Positions 42,620 to 51,395 are shown, numbered from the stretch's first letter. The stretch is DNA of 64,000 nucleotides from Lentzea sp. NEAU-D7 (GCF_026242055.1 NZ_JAPJDL010000005.1:69089-133088), one strand, 5' to 3'. Numbers and translations: made by a program. The notes: generated from the sequence alone by a model not told the origin.

Positions 42620-43756
42620 CCGTTCGCTCAGGAGCGCGCGTTCGGCCGGGTGTCCAGCCCGGTCGAGCGCGGCCTCCAGTGCCGCCGCCGGATCTTTCCC
42701 GAGCCGCTGCAACAGGTCCGCGCGCACGGCGTGGAACAGGTGGTAGCGGTCGAGGTCGAGCGCGTCGACCTCCAGCAACGCCCGTTCCGGGCCTTCCGTC
42801 TCGGCCAGGGCGACGGCGCGGTGCAGGGCCACGACGGGGCTCGGCGTCAACGCCATCAGCTGGTCGTAGAGGGCGACGACCTGGTGCCAGTCGCTCGGCG
42901 GGTCGCTGTGCACGGCGTTGATCGCGGCCTGGACCTGGTACGGACCGGGCCGGTTCCAGCGCAGGCAGCGCCGCACGAGGTCCTGCCCCTCCCGCACCAG
43001 GTCCGCGTCCCAGAGCGCCCTGTCCTGGTCCTGGAGCAGCACGATCCGGCCGTCGCGCAGCCGCGCCTCGCGCCGGGACGCGACGAGCAGCATCAGCGCG
43101 AGCAGCCCCCACACCTCGGGTTCGTCCGGCATGAGCGCCGCGAGCACCCGGCCGAGCCGGATCGCCTCCTCCGCGAGCGCCGCCCGGTCGAGCCAGCCCT
43201 CGTTGAAGATCAGGTAGACGACGGCGAGCACGGCCTTCAGCCGGTCGGGCAGGTCGGCGTCGCGGGGCACCCGGTACGGGATGCGGGCCGCGCGGATCTT
43301 GCCCTTCGCGCGCACGATCCGCTGCGCCATCGTGGGTTCCGGCACCAGGAACGCCTTGGCGATCTCCGCCGTCGTCAGGCCGCCGAGCAGTTTCAGCGTC
43401 AGCGCGACCTGGGCGGGCAACGCCAGGGACGGGTGGCAGCAGGTGAAGATCAGCCGCAGGCGGTCGTCGGGCACGTCCCCCACCTCCTGTTCTTCCGGTT
43501 CGTGGTGCAGCAGTGCCGCCTGCGCGTGCTTCTCCTGGCCCTTGGCCTCCCGGCGCACCCGGTCGATCGCGCGGTTGCGGGCGGTCGTGATGATCCACCC
43601 GGCCGGAGCCGGCGGGACGCCCTCGACCGGCCACCGGAGCACGGCCGTGGCGAAGGCGTCCTGCACCGCCTCCTCGGCGAGGTCGATGTCGCCGAGGAGA
43701 CGGGTCAGGACGGACACCGCACGGCCGTACTCGGCCCGGAAGACCTCTTCGACCAT
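42560..43756 (-). CDS. ECF sigma factor with C-terminal extension (SigJ/ECF42-like)
   Basis: The 398-aa protein has ECF sigma2 (AEEAVQDAFATAVLRWP) and sigma4 regions (residues about 1-175) followed by a TPR-like C-terminal extension of about 200 residues (YLIFNEGWLDR, ALHRAVALAETEGPERAL). This extension is the hallmark of the large ECF42 group, which is regularly encoded next to DGPF proteins, as here. The ATG overlaps the upstream stop by one base (TGATG), so the two genes are translated together. No membrane anti-sigma factor is seen. Confidence 0.88.
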   Translation of the reverse strand: MVEEVFRAEYGRAVSVLTRLLGDIDLAEEAVQDAFATAVLRWPVEGVPPAPAGWIITTARNRAIDRVRREAKGQEKHAQAALLHHEPEEQEVGDVPDDRLRLIFTCCHPSLALPAQVALTLKLLGGLTTAEIAKAFLVPEPTMAQRIVRAKGKIRAARIPYRVPRDADLPDRLKAVLAVVYLIFNEGWLDRAALAEEAIRLGRVLAALMPDEPEVWGLLALMLLVASRREARLRDGRIVLLQDQDRALWDADLVREGQDLVRRCLRWNRPGPYQVQAAINAVHSDPPSDWHQVVALYDQLMALTPSPVVALHRAVALAETEGPERALLEVDALDLDRYHLFHAVRADLLQRLGKDPAAALEAALDRAGHPAERALLSERLRGLRLAAADQEDRADDDR

Positions 43757-44103
43757 CAGGACGCGACGGGCCTGACCTCGATCGACAACGGGCTGAGCAC
43801 GCCCGCGAGCCGGCGGCCCCACTCGAGCGCCTCGTCGAGGTCGGCGGCCTGGATGACCGTGAAGCCGCCGATGTGCTCCTTGCCCTCGGCGAACGGACCG
43901 TCCGTCATCAGCACGTCGTCGTCCTTCGCCGTGAGCACGGTCGCGGTCGACGGCGGGTGCAGGCCGGCGGCGAACACCCAGGCGCCCTTCGCGCGCATCT
44001 CCTCGTTCAGTTCGGCGAGCTTCGTCATGATCGGCTCGAGCACCTCGGGCGGCGGGACCTCACCGTCGGGCTGGTAGATGCTGAGCAGGTACTTCTGCGT
44101 CAT
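43756..44103 (-). CDS. YCII-related DGPF-domain protein
   Basis: The 115-aa protein has the family hallmark TDGPFAEGKEHIGGF. Such proteins form small ferredoxin-like folds and accompany ECF42 sigma factors; the biochemical role is unsettled. AAGGAG stands 8 nt before the ATG at 44103. It is the first gene of the two-gene operon and diverges from the PEP-utilising enzyme. Confidence 0.9.
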   Translation of the reverse strand: MTQKYLLSIYQPDGEVPPPEVLEPIMTKLAELNEEMRAKGAWVFAAGLHPPSTATVLTAKDDDVLMTDGPFAEGKEHIGGFTVIQAADLDEALEWGRRLAGVLSPLSIEVRPVAS

Positions 44104-44163
44104 GGTGGTCTCCTTTCACCCTTTGTACGAACGGCGCGGGCCCGTTTCGACGACCATGGCGAC

Positions 44164-46392
44164 ATGATCGGGTTGATCCTCCCGCTCGACGACCCGCGGG
44201 CCGTGCTGGCCGTGGCCGGCGGCAAGGGCGAGTCGCTGGCGAGGCTCGTCCGCGCGGGCCTGCCGGTACCGGCCGGGTTCCACCTCACGACCCGCGCCTA
44301 CCGCGAGCGGTCGATGGAAGGGCTGCTGGAGGCGTTCCGCGCGCTCGGCGGGCCGGTGGCGGTGCGGTCGTCGGCGACCGCGGAGGACCTGCCCGGGCTG
44401 TCGTTCGCGGGCCAGCACGACACGGTGCTGAACGTGACCGAGGACGGGCTGTTCGACGCGGTCCTGCGGTGCTGGGACTCGCTGCGCTGCGACCGCGCCG
44501 TCGCCTACCGCGAGCACAACGGCGTCGGCTCGGCCGAGATGGCGGTCGTCGTGCAGCGGATGGTGCCCGCCGAGGTCTCCGGCGTGCTGTTCACCGCGGA
44601 CCCGGTGACGGGGCGGGCCGAGCCGGTCGTCAACGCGGTCCGCGGGCTCGGTGAGGCGCTCGTCAGCGGAGCCGGGAACCCGGCCGACGTGCTGTCCGCC
44701 GATCAGAAGGCCTCGCTGGTCGCGCTGGGTGCGCGAATCGAGGCCCTGTACGGCACGCCGATGGACATCGAGTGGGCGCTGGCCGGCGGCGGGTTCCAGA
44801 TCCTGCAGGCGCGGCCGATCACGTCGTTGCGCGTCGAGTGGAACGACACGCTCGACGGCGACTACCTGTGGTCCAACGGCAACGTCGGCGAGGCGATCCC
44901 CGAGGTGATGACGCCGGTGACGTGGTCGCTGGTGAAGGAGCTGTCGGGCACGGCGATCGGGCCGCACCGGATCTCCGGCAACATCGGCGGCCGCTTCTAC
45001 CTCAACATCAGCACCTACACCGCGCTCGGCGCGGCCGTGGGCAAGGCCGACGAGATGCTGCGCGCCGGTGAGGAGACGTTCGGGCGCATCCCGGCCGGCG
45101 TGACCGTGCCGCCGCTGCCGATGTCGCGGGCGGCGATCCTCGGCGCGGTGCTGCGGAGTGCGAGCGGCCCGGTGAGGCAGCAGCTCCTGTACCGGACGCG
45201 GCTGCCCCGGCTGGTCCGCGACAACCCCGCGCGGTGCACCGCCGCACGACGGGCCATCGCCGCGTGTGCCACGCCGGAGGCGTTGCTCGCCCTGTGGCGC
45301 GACGACCTCGACCAGCTGCTGCGGTTCGTGTGCCCGATCCTCGACGCCGGCGCGCGGATGGCCGGAGGCGGGCGGGCGGCGGTGCGGCGCGAGCTCGTGG
45401 CGCTGGTGGGCGAGGAGGACGCGGCCACGCTGATGACCGGGTTCCACACGGGCGCCGGGCTGTCGAGCGTGGGGCCGCTGATCGGGCTGGCGCGGGTGCG
45501 CTCGGGTGAGCTGAGCTGGGAGGAGTACGCGCAGGAGTGGGGGCACCGGTCCCACGACGAGTTCGAGATCTGCCAGCCGCGTCCCGCCGAGTCGCCGGAG
45601 TGGCTCGCGGCGCAGCTGGACGCGCTGGCGGACCCCGTCGCGTTGCTGGAGCGGCAGGCGGCGGCGCGGGCGGCCGCCTGGGACCGGCTGGTGGCGGCGC
45701 ACCCGCGACGAGCACGCCGCATCGAGCGGCGGCTGGAGCGCATCGGTGCCGGTGCGCGGGCCAGGGAACAGGCGCGGTCCGAGATGGTGCGCGTGTTCTG
45801 GGTGATGCGGGCGTTCGTGCTGCGGGCCGGGGAGCTGACGTCGTCCGGGGACGACCTGTTCTTCCTGCCGATCGACGACGTGCTGCGCGTGCTGGGCGGC
45901 GAGACCTCGTTGCTGGACCGCGTTCCCGCTCAACGGCAGGCCTATGAGCGCTATCGCGCGCTGCCGCCCTACCCGGCCGTGATCCGCGGCCGGTTCGACC
46001 CGGAGTCCTGGGCCGCCTCTCCGGACCGGCGGGCCGACTTCCACGACGCGACCTCGGACGTGCCGATGCCGCCGGACGTCACCGGGTTCCCCGGCTCGGC
46101 GGGTGTGGTCGAGGCAGTGGCCCGCGTGCTCACCAGGATCGACGACGGCGGGACGCTGGAACCCGGCGAGGTCCTGGTGACCTCGGTGACGAACGTCGGC
46201 TGGACGCCGTTGTTCACCCGCGCCGCGGCCGTCGTGACCGACGTCGGCGCGCCCCTGTCGCACGCGGCGATCGTGGCGCGCGAGCTGGGCATCCCGGCGG
46301 TGGTGGGCTGCGGCAACGCGACGACCCGCATCGCCACGGGAGACGTCGTCCGGGTCGACGGCGTGCGGGGCACCGTGCGGAAGGTGCGCTGA
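44164..46392 (+). CDS. Rifampin-phosphotransferase-like PEP-utilising enzyme
   Basis: The 742-aa protein has an N-terminal ATP-grasp/PPDK-type domain (GGKGESLARLVRAGLPVPAGF, then AVRSSATAEDLPGLSFAGQHDTV), a divergent central region (about 280-640) and a C-terminal swivelling domain with the phospho-His in PLSHAAIVARELGIPAVVG (His700). This order is that of rifampin phosphotransferases and their relatives. At 742 aa it is shorter than the roughly 860-870 aa of characterised Rph, and the central substrate region is divergent, so rifamycin inactivation is possible but unproven. The start at 44164 has no good ribosome-binding site. Confidence 0.83.
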   Translation: MIGLILPLDDPRAVLAVAGGKGESLARLVRAGLPVPAGFHLTTRAYRERSMEGLLEAFRALGGPVAVRSSATAEDLPGLSFAGQHDTVLNVTEDGLFDAVLRCWDSLRCDRAVAYREHNGVGSAEMAVVVQRMVPAEVSGVLFTADPVTGRAEPVVNAVRGLGEALVSGAGNPADVLSADQKASLVALGARIEALYGTPMDIEWALAGGGFQILQARPITSLRVEWNDTLDGDYLWSNGNVGEAIPEVMTPVTWSLVKELSGTAIGPHRISGNIGGRFYLNISTYTALGAAVGKADEMLRAGEETFGRIPAGVTVPPLPMSRAAILGAVLRSASGPVRQQLLYRTRLPRLVRDNPARCTAARRAIAACATPEALLALWRDDLDQLLRFVCPILDAGARMAGGGRAAVRRELVALVGEEDAATLMTGFHTGAGLSSVGPLIGLARVRSGELSWEEYAQEWGHRSHDEFEICQPRPAESPEWLAAQLDALADPVALLERQAAARAAAWDRLVAAHPRRARRIERRLERIGAGARAREQARSEMVRVFWVMRAFVLRAGELTSSGDDLFFLPIDDVLRVLGGETSLLDRVPAQRQAYERYRALPPYPAVIRGRFDPESWAASPDRRADFHDATSDVPMPPDVTGFPGSAGVVEAVARVLTRIDDGGTLEPGEVLVTSVTNVGWTPLFTRAAAVVTDVGAPLSHAAIVARELGIPAVVGCGNATTRIATGDVVRVDGVRGTVRKVR

Positions 46393-46411
46393 AGCCCGTG
46401 GTGGGCCGCAA

Positions 46412-46702
46412 TCAGTTGTGCGCCGGCACGCCCTGCATCGAGACGAGCTGGCGGCGCATGCGTTCCCTCACCAGGTCGATGGCCTCGGTGACGGTGTCGC
46501 CGTCCGCGTAGGCCTGCACCTCGACCCACTTCAGGTCGAGCCGGGCGTGCGCGTGGATCACGGACTTGTCCGAGGTCAGGTTGACCCAGGCGAAGTCGAC
46601 GCGGTCCGGTGCGTAGCGGTCCAGCGAGCCGATCCGCGCGGACGCGTAGTCCCTGGCCTGCTCTGGAATGGCGTCCGCGAGTGAGACCTGGATGTAGTCC
46701 AT
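46412..46702 (-). CDS. Small HPF/RaiA-like ribosome-associated protein
   Basis: The 96-aa protein resembles the N-terminal domain of hibernation-promoting factors (S30EA): ARIGSLDRYAPDRVDFAWVN, HAHARLDLKWVEVQAYADGD, and a final helix AIDLVRERMRRQLVSM. It lacks the long C-terminal dimerisation domain. It would bind the 30S decoding site under stress. The ATG at 46702 has AGGCAGG upstream. Two DevR/OsdR-like boxes lie 79-113 bp upstream, which fits dormancy control. Confidence 0.68.
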   Translation of the reverse strand: MDYIQVSLADAIPEQARDYASARIGSLDRYAPDRVDFAWVNLTSDKSVIHAHARLDLKWVEVQAYADGDTVTEAIDLVRERMRRQLVSMQGVPAHN

Positions 46703-46780
46703 CGACACCTGCCTCCTCGAGCCGTGCGGCACCGCCGCGCGGCCGCTTCGAGGATACGAGTCCGATCGCGACGCCGAACC

Positions 46781-46815
46781 GGGCGTAAGTCCCTACGGCG
46801 CAGGGACTTTGTGCC
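46781..46815. promoter_or_regulatory. Pair of divergent DevR/DosR-like boxes
   Basis: GGGACTTACGCCC on the minus strand (46781-46793) and GGGACTTTGTGCC on the plus strand (46803-46815) face away from each other, sharing an 8-bp inverted repeat AAGTCCCT/AGGGACTT. Each resembles the 5' half and spacing of the DosR consensus GGGACTWWAGTCCC. Confidence 0.4.
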
Positions 46816-46830
46816 GAGAGGACGACGTGA

Positions 46831-47304
46831 TCAGGTCTTCGGCACCAGGGAGGAGACCCGCTGGTCGAGCTGCTCCTCGGTGGGCGAGCCGGTGAGCATC
46901 TCCACGGAGCCGTTGACGCCCACGAACGCGAACGCCGGCTGCGCGGTGACGCCGAACCGCTTCCACACCGCGCCGTCCAGGTCCGCCAGGTGCGGGAAGG
47001 CGGACATCCCGTGGTCGCTCACGAACTTCTTCATCGCGTCGAGCTGGTCCTCCGCGGCGACACCGACGAACTGGACCTTGCCGTGCCGCTTGGCCACCGC
47101 CTCGACCGTCTCCGCCTCGGCGTTGCACGCCGGGCACCACGGCGTCCAGAACCAGAGCACGGCGGGCTGGCCGACCAGCTTGTCGCCGCGGAACTCCGCG
47201 CCCTCCAGGGTCTTGGCGGTGAACTGGAACTTCTCCGGCGTCGGCGTCTTCTCCGCACAGCCGGTGAGCAGCAGGATCCCTAGCAGCACTCCGAGGATGC
47301 GCAT
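46831..47304 (-). CDS. TlpA-like thioredoxin-fold lipoprotein
   Basis: The 157-aa product has lipobox LLTGC (Cys16) and a thioredoxin fold with FWTPWCPACNAEA (Cys57 and Cys60), plus the cis-Pro in TAQPAFAFV. It should reduce or oxidise disulfides outside the membrane, as in cytochrome c maturation or Mpt53-like folding. No partner DsbD/CcdA gene is adjacent. The ATG at 47304 follows AGGAGGTGA. Confidence 0.87.
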   Translation of the reverse strand: MRILGVLLGILLLTGCAEKTPTPEKFQFTAKTLEGAEFRGDKLVGQPAVLWFWTPWCPACNAEAETVEAVAKRHGKVQFVGVAAEDQLDAMKKFVSDHGMSAFPHLADLDGAVWKRFGVTAQPAFAFVGVNGSVEMLTGSPTEEQLDQRVSSLVPKT

Positions 47305-47430
47305 TCGGCCCCTCACCTCCTGTCCGGGCGTACGGCCTCGCACCGCCTCCGGTTCACCGGCCTGCCCCGCGGCGGAAGACCGCGGTGTCCGGCTCCGCCG
47401 GTGTCTTGATCACTCGGCTCGCCGAGGAGG

Positions 47431-48555
47431 TCACGCCCGCGTGGTCCAGGCGGCGATCTGGGCGCGCGACCGCACGCCCAGCACGGACTTGAGATCGCGC
47501 ACGTCCGCCTCCACGGTCCGCAGCGACACGTGCAGCCCGTCCGCGATCTGCTTGTTAGTCAGCCCTTCCGCGACCATCGCGGCGACGCGCAGCAGCCGTT
47601 CGTCACGCCACGAGAGCGCGGCCTCCTCCGGTTCGGCCTGCGGGCGCGGCGCCGTGACGGACACGCCGGGCAACGCGAACTGCCGGACCGACTCGAGCAT
47701 CGTGAAGTCGGGTTCGAGCAGCGACCGCGACCGCAGCCGCTCCGCCACCTCCTGCTCGACGGAGCCGGGCATCAGCGCGAACTTGTGCAGCGCGATCTTC
47801 TCGGCCTCGGTCAGCAACTCGTAGCCGCGGTCGAACGCGGCGTGCAACGACCGGTGGTGCGCCGGAGCGTCCCGCGGCCCCGTGGTGAGCACGGCGAACC
47901 GGTCGTCCAGCCGCGCCACGATCTCCTCCAGCGTCAGCACCCGCACCAGCCGCGCCGCCAGTTCGAGCGCCAGCGGCAACCGGTCCAGCCGCGCGCACAC
48001 CACGTCCAGCAGCGGGGCGTTCTCGTCGAACTCGCTGTCGACCGCCACCGCCCGGTCGCCGAACAACCGCTTCGCGTCGCGCGCACCGAGAGGCCTCAGC
48101 CGGTACACCTGTTCCCCCGGCACGTTCAGCGCCTGATGACTCGTGGCGAGGACGCGAAGCGACGGGTGCGCGGCGATGAGGTCCGCGCAGCCGTCCAGCA
48201 CGTGCTCGCACCCGTCCAGCACCAGCAGTCCGGGCCGCGGCGCCCCGGCGAGGAGGTCCAGAACCCTGCCGGCCTCCGCCAGCTCGACCACCAGCACGTG
48301 CTGCCGGTTCGCGATCACCTCGTGCACGAGCCGCGACTTGCCGACCCCGGGCGGCCCGGTCACGGTGACGATCCTGTTGCGCCCCAGCAGAGTGGTGAGC
48401 TCGGCCAGCTCCGTGGTGCGGCCCGCGAAGGTGTCGAGGCGCGGCGAGGCGGGGGCGACGTCGCGGGCCCGCCTGCGGTAGGCGCGCTGACGGCACGCGC
48501 CGGAGCAGTACTTGGCGGTGGTGGTCAGGCCAGCGCCGCACTCCTCACACGTCAC
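47431..48555 (-). CDS. Zinc-ribbon, NTPase and LuxR fusion regulator
   Basis: The 374-aa protein starts with a four-Cys metal site (Cys3, Cys6, Cys17, Cys21, followed by RQRAYRRRARD). It continues with a small STAND/AAA-like NTPase (Walker A VTGPPGVGKSRL about residue 65; LLVLDGCEHVLDGC as Walker B) and ends with a LuxR helix-turn-helix (VAAMVAEGLTNKQIADGLHVSLRTVEADV). It lacks the TPR sensor found in larger LAL regulators. It probably binds DNA as a switch driven by nucleotide binding; the target is unknown. GTG 48555 is the start just before the Cys motif. Confidence 0.85.
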   Translation of the reverse strand: MTCEECGAGLTTTAKYCSGACRQRAYRRRARDVAPASPRLDTFAGRTTELAELTTLLGRNRIVTVTGPPGVGKSRLVHEVIANRQHVLVVELAEAGRVLDLLAGAPRPGLLVLDGCEHVLDGCADLIAAHPSLRVLATSHQALNVPGEQVYRLRPLGARDAKRLFGDRAVAVDSEFDENAPLLDVVCARLDRLPLALELAARLVRVLTLEEIVARLDDRFAVLTTGPRDAPAHHRSLHAAFDRGYELLTEAEKIALHKFALMPGSVEQEVAERLRSRSLLEPDFTMLESVRQFALPGVSVTAPRPQAEPEEAALSWRDERLLRVAAMVAEGLTNKQIADGLHVSLRTVEADVRDLKSVLGVRSRAQIAAWTTRA

Positions 48556-49339
48556 GGGGCACCCGCCTTCGCACCGCCTGGGCTCCGCTGGGCAGGCTCG
48601 CGCAGGGGTCCCCTTCGGGTCTGGGTCCCCCGCGTCCCACCGTAGCCAGCAGGTCTGACACTGCGGCTCATCGTGCCGACGCCATCAGCCTTGCGGGCCG
48701 GTATGGCGCACCCGCTCACCGCCGGCAGGTCCGACACCCGGATCACCGCGCCGAAGCCAGTGGCAGGTCCGGCAACTCGGCTCACCGTGCCGACGCCGCC
48801 GCGCCAACTCACCTCACCCACGCCACCGACAGCTCCGGCACCTCGGCTCACCACGGCGCCGCCGCCAGTAGAGCGGCCTCCCCACTCAGCATGTTCGCCA
48901 CCGCTGACATCACCAGCAGATCGGGCGCACCCGTTCACCGCACCCACGCCACCACATCCGACGCTCCGCTCAGCGTGTCCCTTACCGCTGGCACCACCGG
49001 CAGGCCCGACGTAGCCGCGCATCACGCCCACGAGTCCGACGCTCCGCTCAGCGTGTTCCCCACCGCTGGCGGCACCGGCGAATCCGACGTATTCGCTCAC
49101 CACGCCCACACACCACTCAGCGTGTTCCCTGCCGCTGGCAGCACCGGCAGATCCGACATGGCCGCTCACGCCAACAAGTCCAACACACCGCTCGGCGTCT
49201 CCCCTGCTGCTCACACCACCAGCAGACCCGACGCACCCGCCCACACCAACACATCCGCCGTCCCAGCCCACCGCGTCCACGCCGCCGACAGGTCCACCAC
49301 GCCGCGGAGCAGGCCCCCGACCGTCAGGAAATGCGGCGC
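48556..49339. other. 784-bp non-coding region with tandem repeats
   Basis: No ribosome-binding site, start and domain combination supports a gene in this stretch between two leftward regulator genes. It is C-rich on the plus strand. From 48885 to about 49266 it contains imperfect tandem repeats. The first 300 bp hold shorter degenerate relatives of the same phrase. Confidence 0.55.
48885..49266. repeat. Imperfect tandem repeats, unit 69-84 bp
   Basis: Anchor phrases near CTCAGCGTGTTCC start at 48885, 48969, 49047, 49116 and (as CTCGGCGTCTCC) 49191. The spacings are 84, 78, 69 and 75 bp, all multiples of three. In one plus frame the units read like PLSVFPTAGGTGESD then VFAHHAHT; in one minus frame they read like GYVGPAGGASGKGHAERSVG. 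Unit-to-unit similarity is obvious but not exact. Confidence 0.7.
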
Positions 49340-51382
49340 TCACCGCGCCCTCGCCGTCCGTGCCGTCCGTGCAGTCCGTGCCGCCAGCTGCGTCCGCGAA
49401 CTCAACCCCAGCCGCGAGAGCATCTGCGTCACGTGCGACCGCACGGTCGCGACCGAGATCCCCAGCCGCACCGCGATCTCGGTGTTGGTCAGCCCATCCG
49501 CCACGAGGTCCGCGATCTCCCGCTGCCGCGCGGTCAGCGGTCCGTCCTGCCGCGGCGTGCTCACGTACGCGAGCAGTCCGGCGTGGTCGAGCCGCTCGCC
49601 CAGCGACCAGGCCCGCGACGCGCGCCTCGGGCCGGCGGAGGACAGGGCTCGTTCGCGTGCGTCCGCCACCATGCGGTTCCAGGGCTCCTCCTGCTGGGAG
49701 CCCCGTGTCCGGCGGGTGGCGGCCGCGGCCGCCATCAGCACCACGGCTCGGTCGGCGTCGCCGCGGTGCTCCGCCACGATGCCCAGTCCTTCGAGCAGGC
49801 CTGCCTCTGAGACGGCCGCGGGGGCGCCCACCTGCAGGGCGATCGTGAAGTGGTGCTCGGCCTGGTCCACGTCGTTCGCGGCCAGCGCGATCACGCCCGC
49901 GGTGTGCCGGGAGGCCATCAGGCGGAAGCCGTCCAGGACTCCGAGCGACAGCGACTCCAGCGCGGCCGCGAGGGCGGCGGTCAGGTCGTCCAGGCGCATC
50001 AGGAGCCAGGCGTGGTTGTTCAGGAACGTCATCAGCAGTTCCGGGTCGCCCAGGGAACGCGCTGCCGCCACCGACCGTTCGTTGGCGGTGTGCGCGCCGG
50101 CGAGGTCGGAGTTGATCCCCCGCGCGTAGCCCAGGGTGTTCCACCCGCGGGCCTCCCAGGCCGGTTGGCTCATGGCCGGATGCGCGACCAGTGCCTCCGC
50201 GTAGCGCAGCGCGGCCACCTCGTCGCCGGTGAAGCCGGCCAGCCAGGCCGCGCGGAAGAGCAGCAACTCCGCGTGCGACGTCAACGGGCCGTGCGCCAAG
50301 GCGGTGGAGGCCATGCGCAACGCCTCGCTGTAGGAACGGTGCAGGTACCAGACGTGCACGACGCCCGCGACGAGCCACGTGTGGCGCGGGTCGGTGCGCG
50401 GCACGCGTTCCACCGCCTGCAGCAGCTGGTGTTCCTGGCTCGTCAGCCACGTGTCCATGGCGGACGTGATCACTGGTGCCGCCGAGATGGACCGGATCGT
50501 CGCGGTCAGCGAGTCGACCAGCAGGTCGAACGTCGTCTCCGCCTCGCCGCTCTCCTCCAGCCGTGCCAGGCCGAACAGGCGGATCGACTCGAGCATCCGG
50601 AACCGCGCGCTCGACGACGACGGCGAGCGCACAACCAAGGACTTGGCGCGCAACGAGGCCATCAGCTGCACGACGTCCGCCCCCTCGCCGCACACCGCGG
50701 CCGCCAGGTTCAGGTCGAAGTCGCCGATCAGCGCGGAGAGCCTGCGCAACGCGGACCGCTCGGCCGGTGACAGCAGGTCGTAGCTCCACCCGATCACGGC
50801 GTCGAGCGTGCGGTGGCGCGCGGGCACGTCGGTGCGGGCCGCGGCGAGTTCGATGGCCAGCGGCAGGTGGTCCCGCACCGAGTCAGCGAGCTCCACAGCA
50901 CCACCGCATTCCACGAACAGGTGCCGCGCGTCGGCCGGAGACAGCGGCCCGATCTCGACGCACATCTCCCCGGCGAGGTCGAGAGGTTCGCGACTGGTCA
51001 CCAGAACGCGCAGGCGCGGGCACGCTGCCAGCAGCTCCGCCACCGCCGAGGCGGCCTCGCGGATGAGGTGCTCGCAGTTGTCCAGCACCAGGACGCGGTG
51101 ATCGGCCAGCGCGCGCCGCACGGTCTCGTGCAGCGGCGAGTCCGGTTCCTCCCACACGTTCAGCGAGAACGCGATCACGTGCCACAGCAGATCGGGCCGG
51201 CGCACGGACTCCAGTTCGACGACGGCGTCACCGAGGCGCAGTTCGGCCGCCAGCCTCGACTTCCCCGCTCCGCCGGGCCCGACGAGCGTCACCAGCCGGT
51301 GCCGGCGCAGCAGCCGTCGCACGGTGGTCAGTTCCCGCTCTCGTCCCACCAGGCGAGTCCGCGAGTCCACCGACCACCACAT
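49340..51382 (-). CDS. LAL-type ATPase-TPR-LuxR regulator
   Basis: The 680-aa protein has an N-terminal STAND NTPase (Walker A VGPGGAGKSRL near residue 30; VLVLDNCEHLI as Walker B; LVTSREPL), TPR-like helices (about 300-590) and a C-terminal LuxR helix-turn-helix (LTARQREIADLVADGLTNTEIAVRLGISVATVRSHV). It ends with the repeated tail RTARTARTARAR, encoded by a 9-bp tandem repeat. It is a putative activator of unknown targets. TAGAAT lies 7 nt before the ATG at 51382, so the gene is probably leaderless. Confidence 0.9.
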   Translation of the reverse strand: MWWSVDSRTRLVGRERELTTVRRLLRRHRLVTLVGPGGAGKSRLAAELRLGDAVVELESVRRPDLLWHVIAFSLNVWEEPDSPLHETVRRALADHRVLVLDNCEHLIREAASAVAELLAACPRLRVLVTSREPLDLAGEMCVEIGPLSPADARHLFVECGGAVELADSVRDHLPLAIELAAARTDVPARHRTLDAVIGWSYDLLSPAERSALRRLSALIGDFDLNLAAAVCGEGADVVQLMASLRAKSLVVRSPSSSSARFRMLESIRLFGLARLEESGEAETTFDLLVDSLTATIRSISAAPVITSAMDTWLTSQEHQLLQAVERVPRTDPRHTWLVAGVVHVWYLHRSYSEALRMASTALAHGPLTSHAELLLFRAAWLAGFTGDEVAALRYAEALVAHPAMSQPAWEARGWNTLGYARGINSDLAGAHTANERSVAAARSLGDPELLMTFLNNHAWLLMRLDDLTAALAAALESLSLGVLDGFRLMASRHTAGVIALAANDVDQAEHHFTIALQVGAPAAVSEAGLLEGLGIVAEHRGDADRAVVLMAAAAATRRTRGSQQEEPWNRMVADARERALSSAGPRRASRAWSLGERLDHAGLLAYVSTPRQDGPLTARQREIADLVADGLTNTEIAVRLGISVATVRSHVTQMLSRLGLSSRTQLAARTARTARTARAR

Positions 51383-51389
51383 GCGCGCG

Positions 51390-51395
51390 ATTCTA
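51390..51395 (-). promoter_or_regulatory. -10 hexamer of leaderless LAL regulator
   Basis: TAGAAT on the minus strand stands 7 nt before the ATG at 51382. Confidence 0.45.

Noticed and set aside
48885-49266. CRISPR-like array
   Set aside because: The repeats are contiguous, imperfect and 69-84 bp long with no constant repeat/spacer alternation and no cas genes.
48552-50789. A 745-codon minus-strand open frame across the repeat region and into the LAL regulator gene
   Set aside because: Most of it is the wrong frame of the 680-aa regulator; only the repeat part is interesting and it has been reported as a repeat, not a gene.
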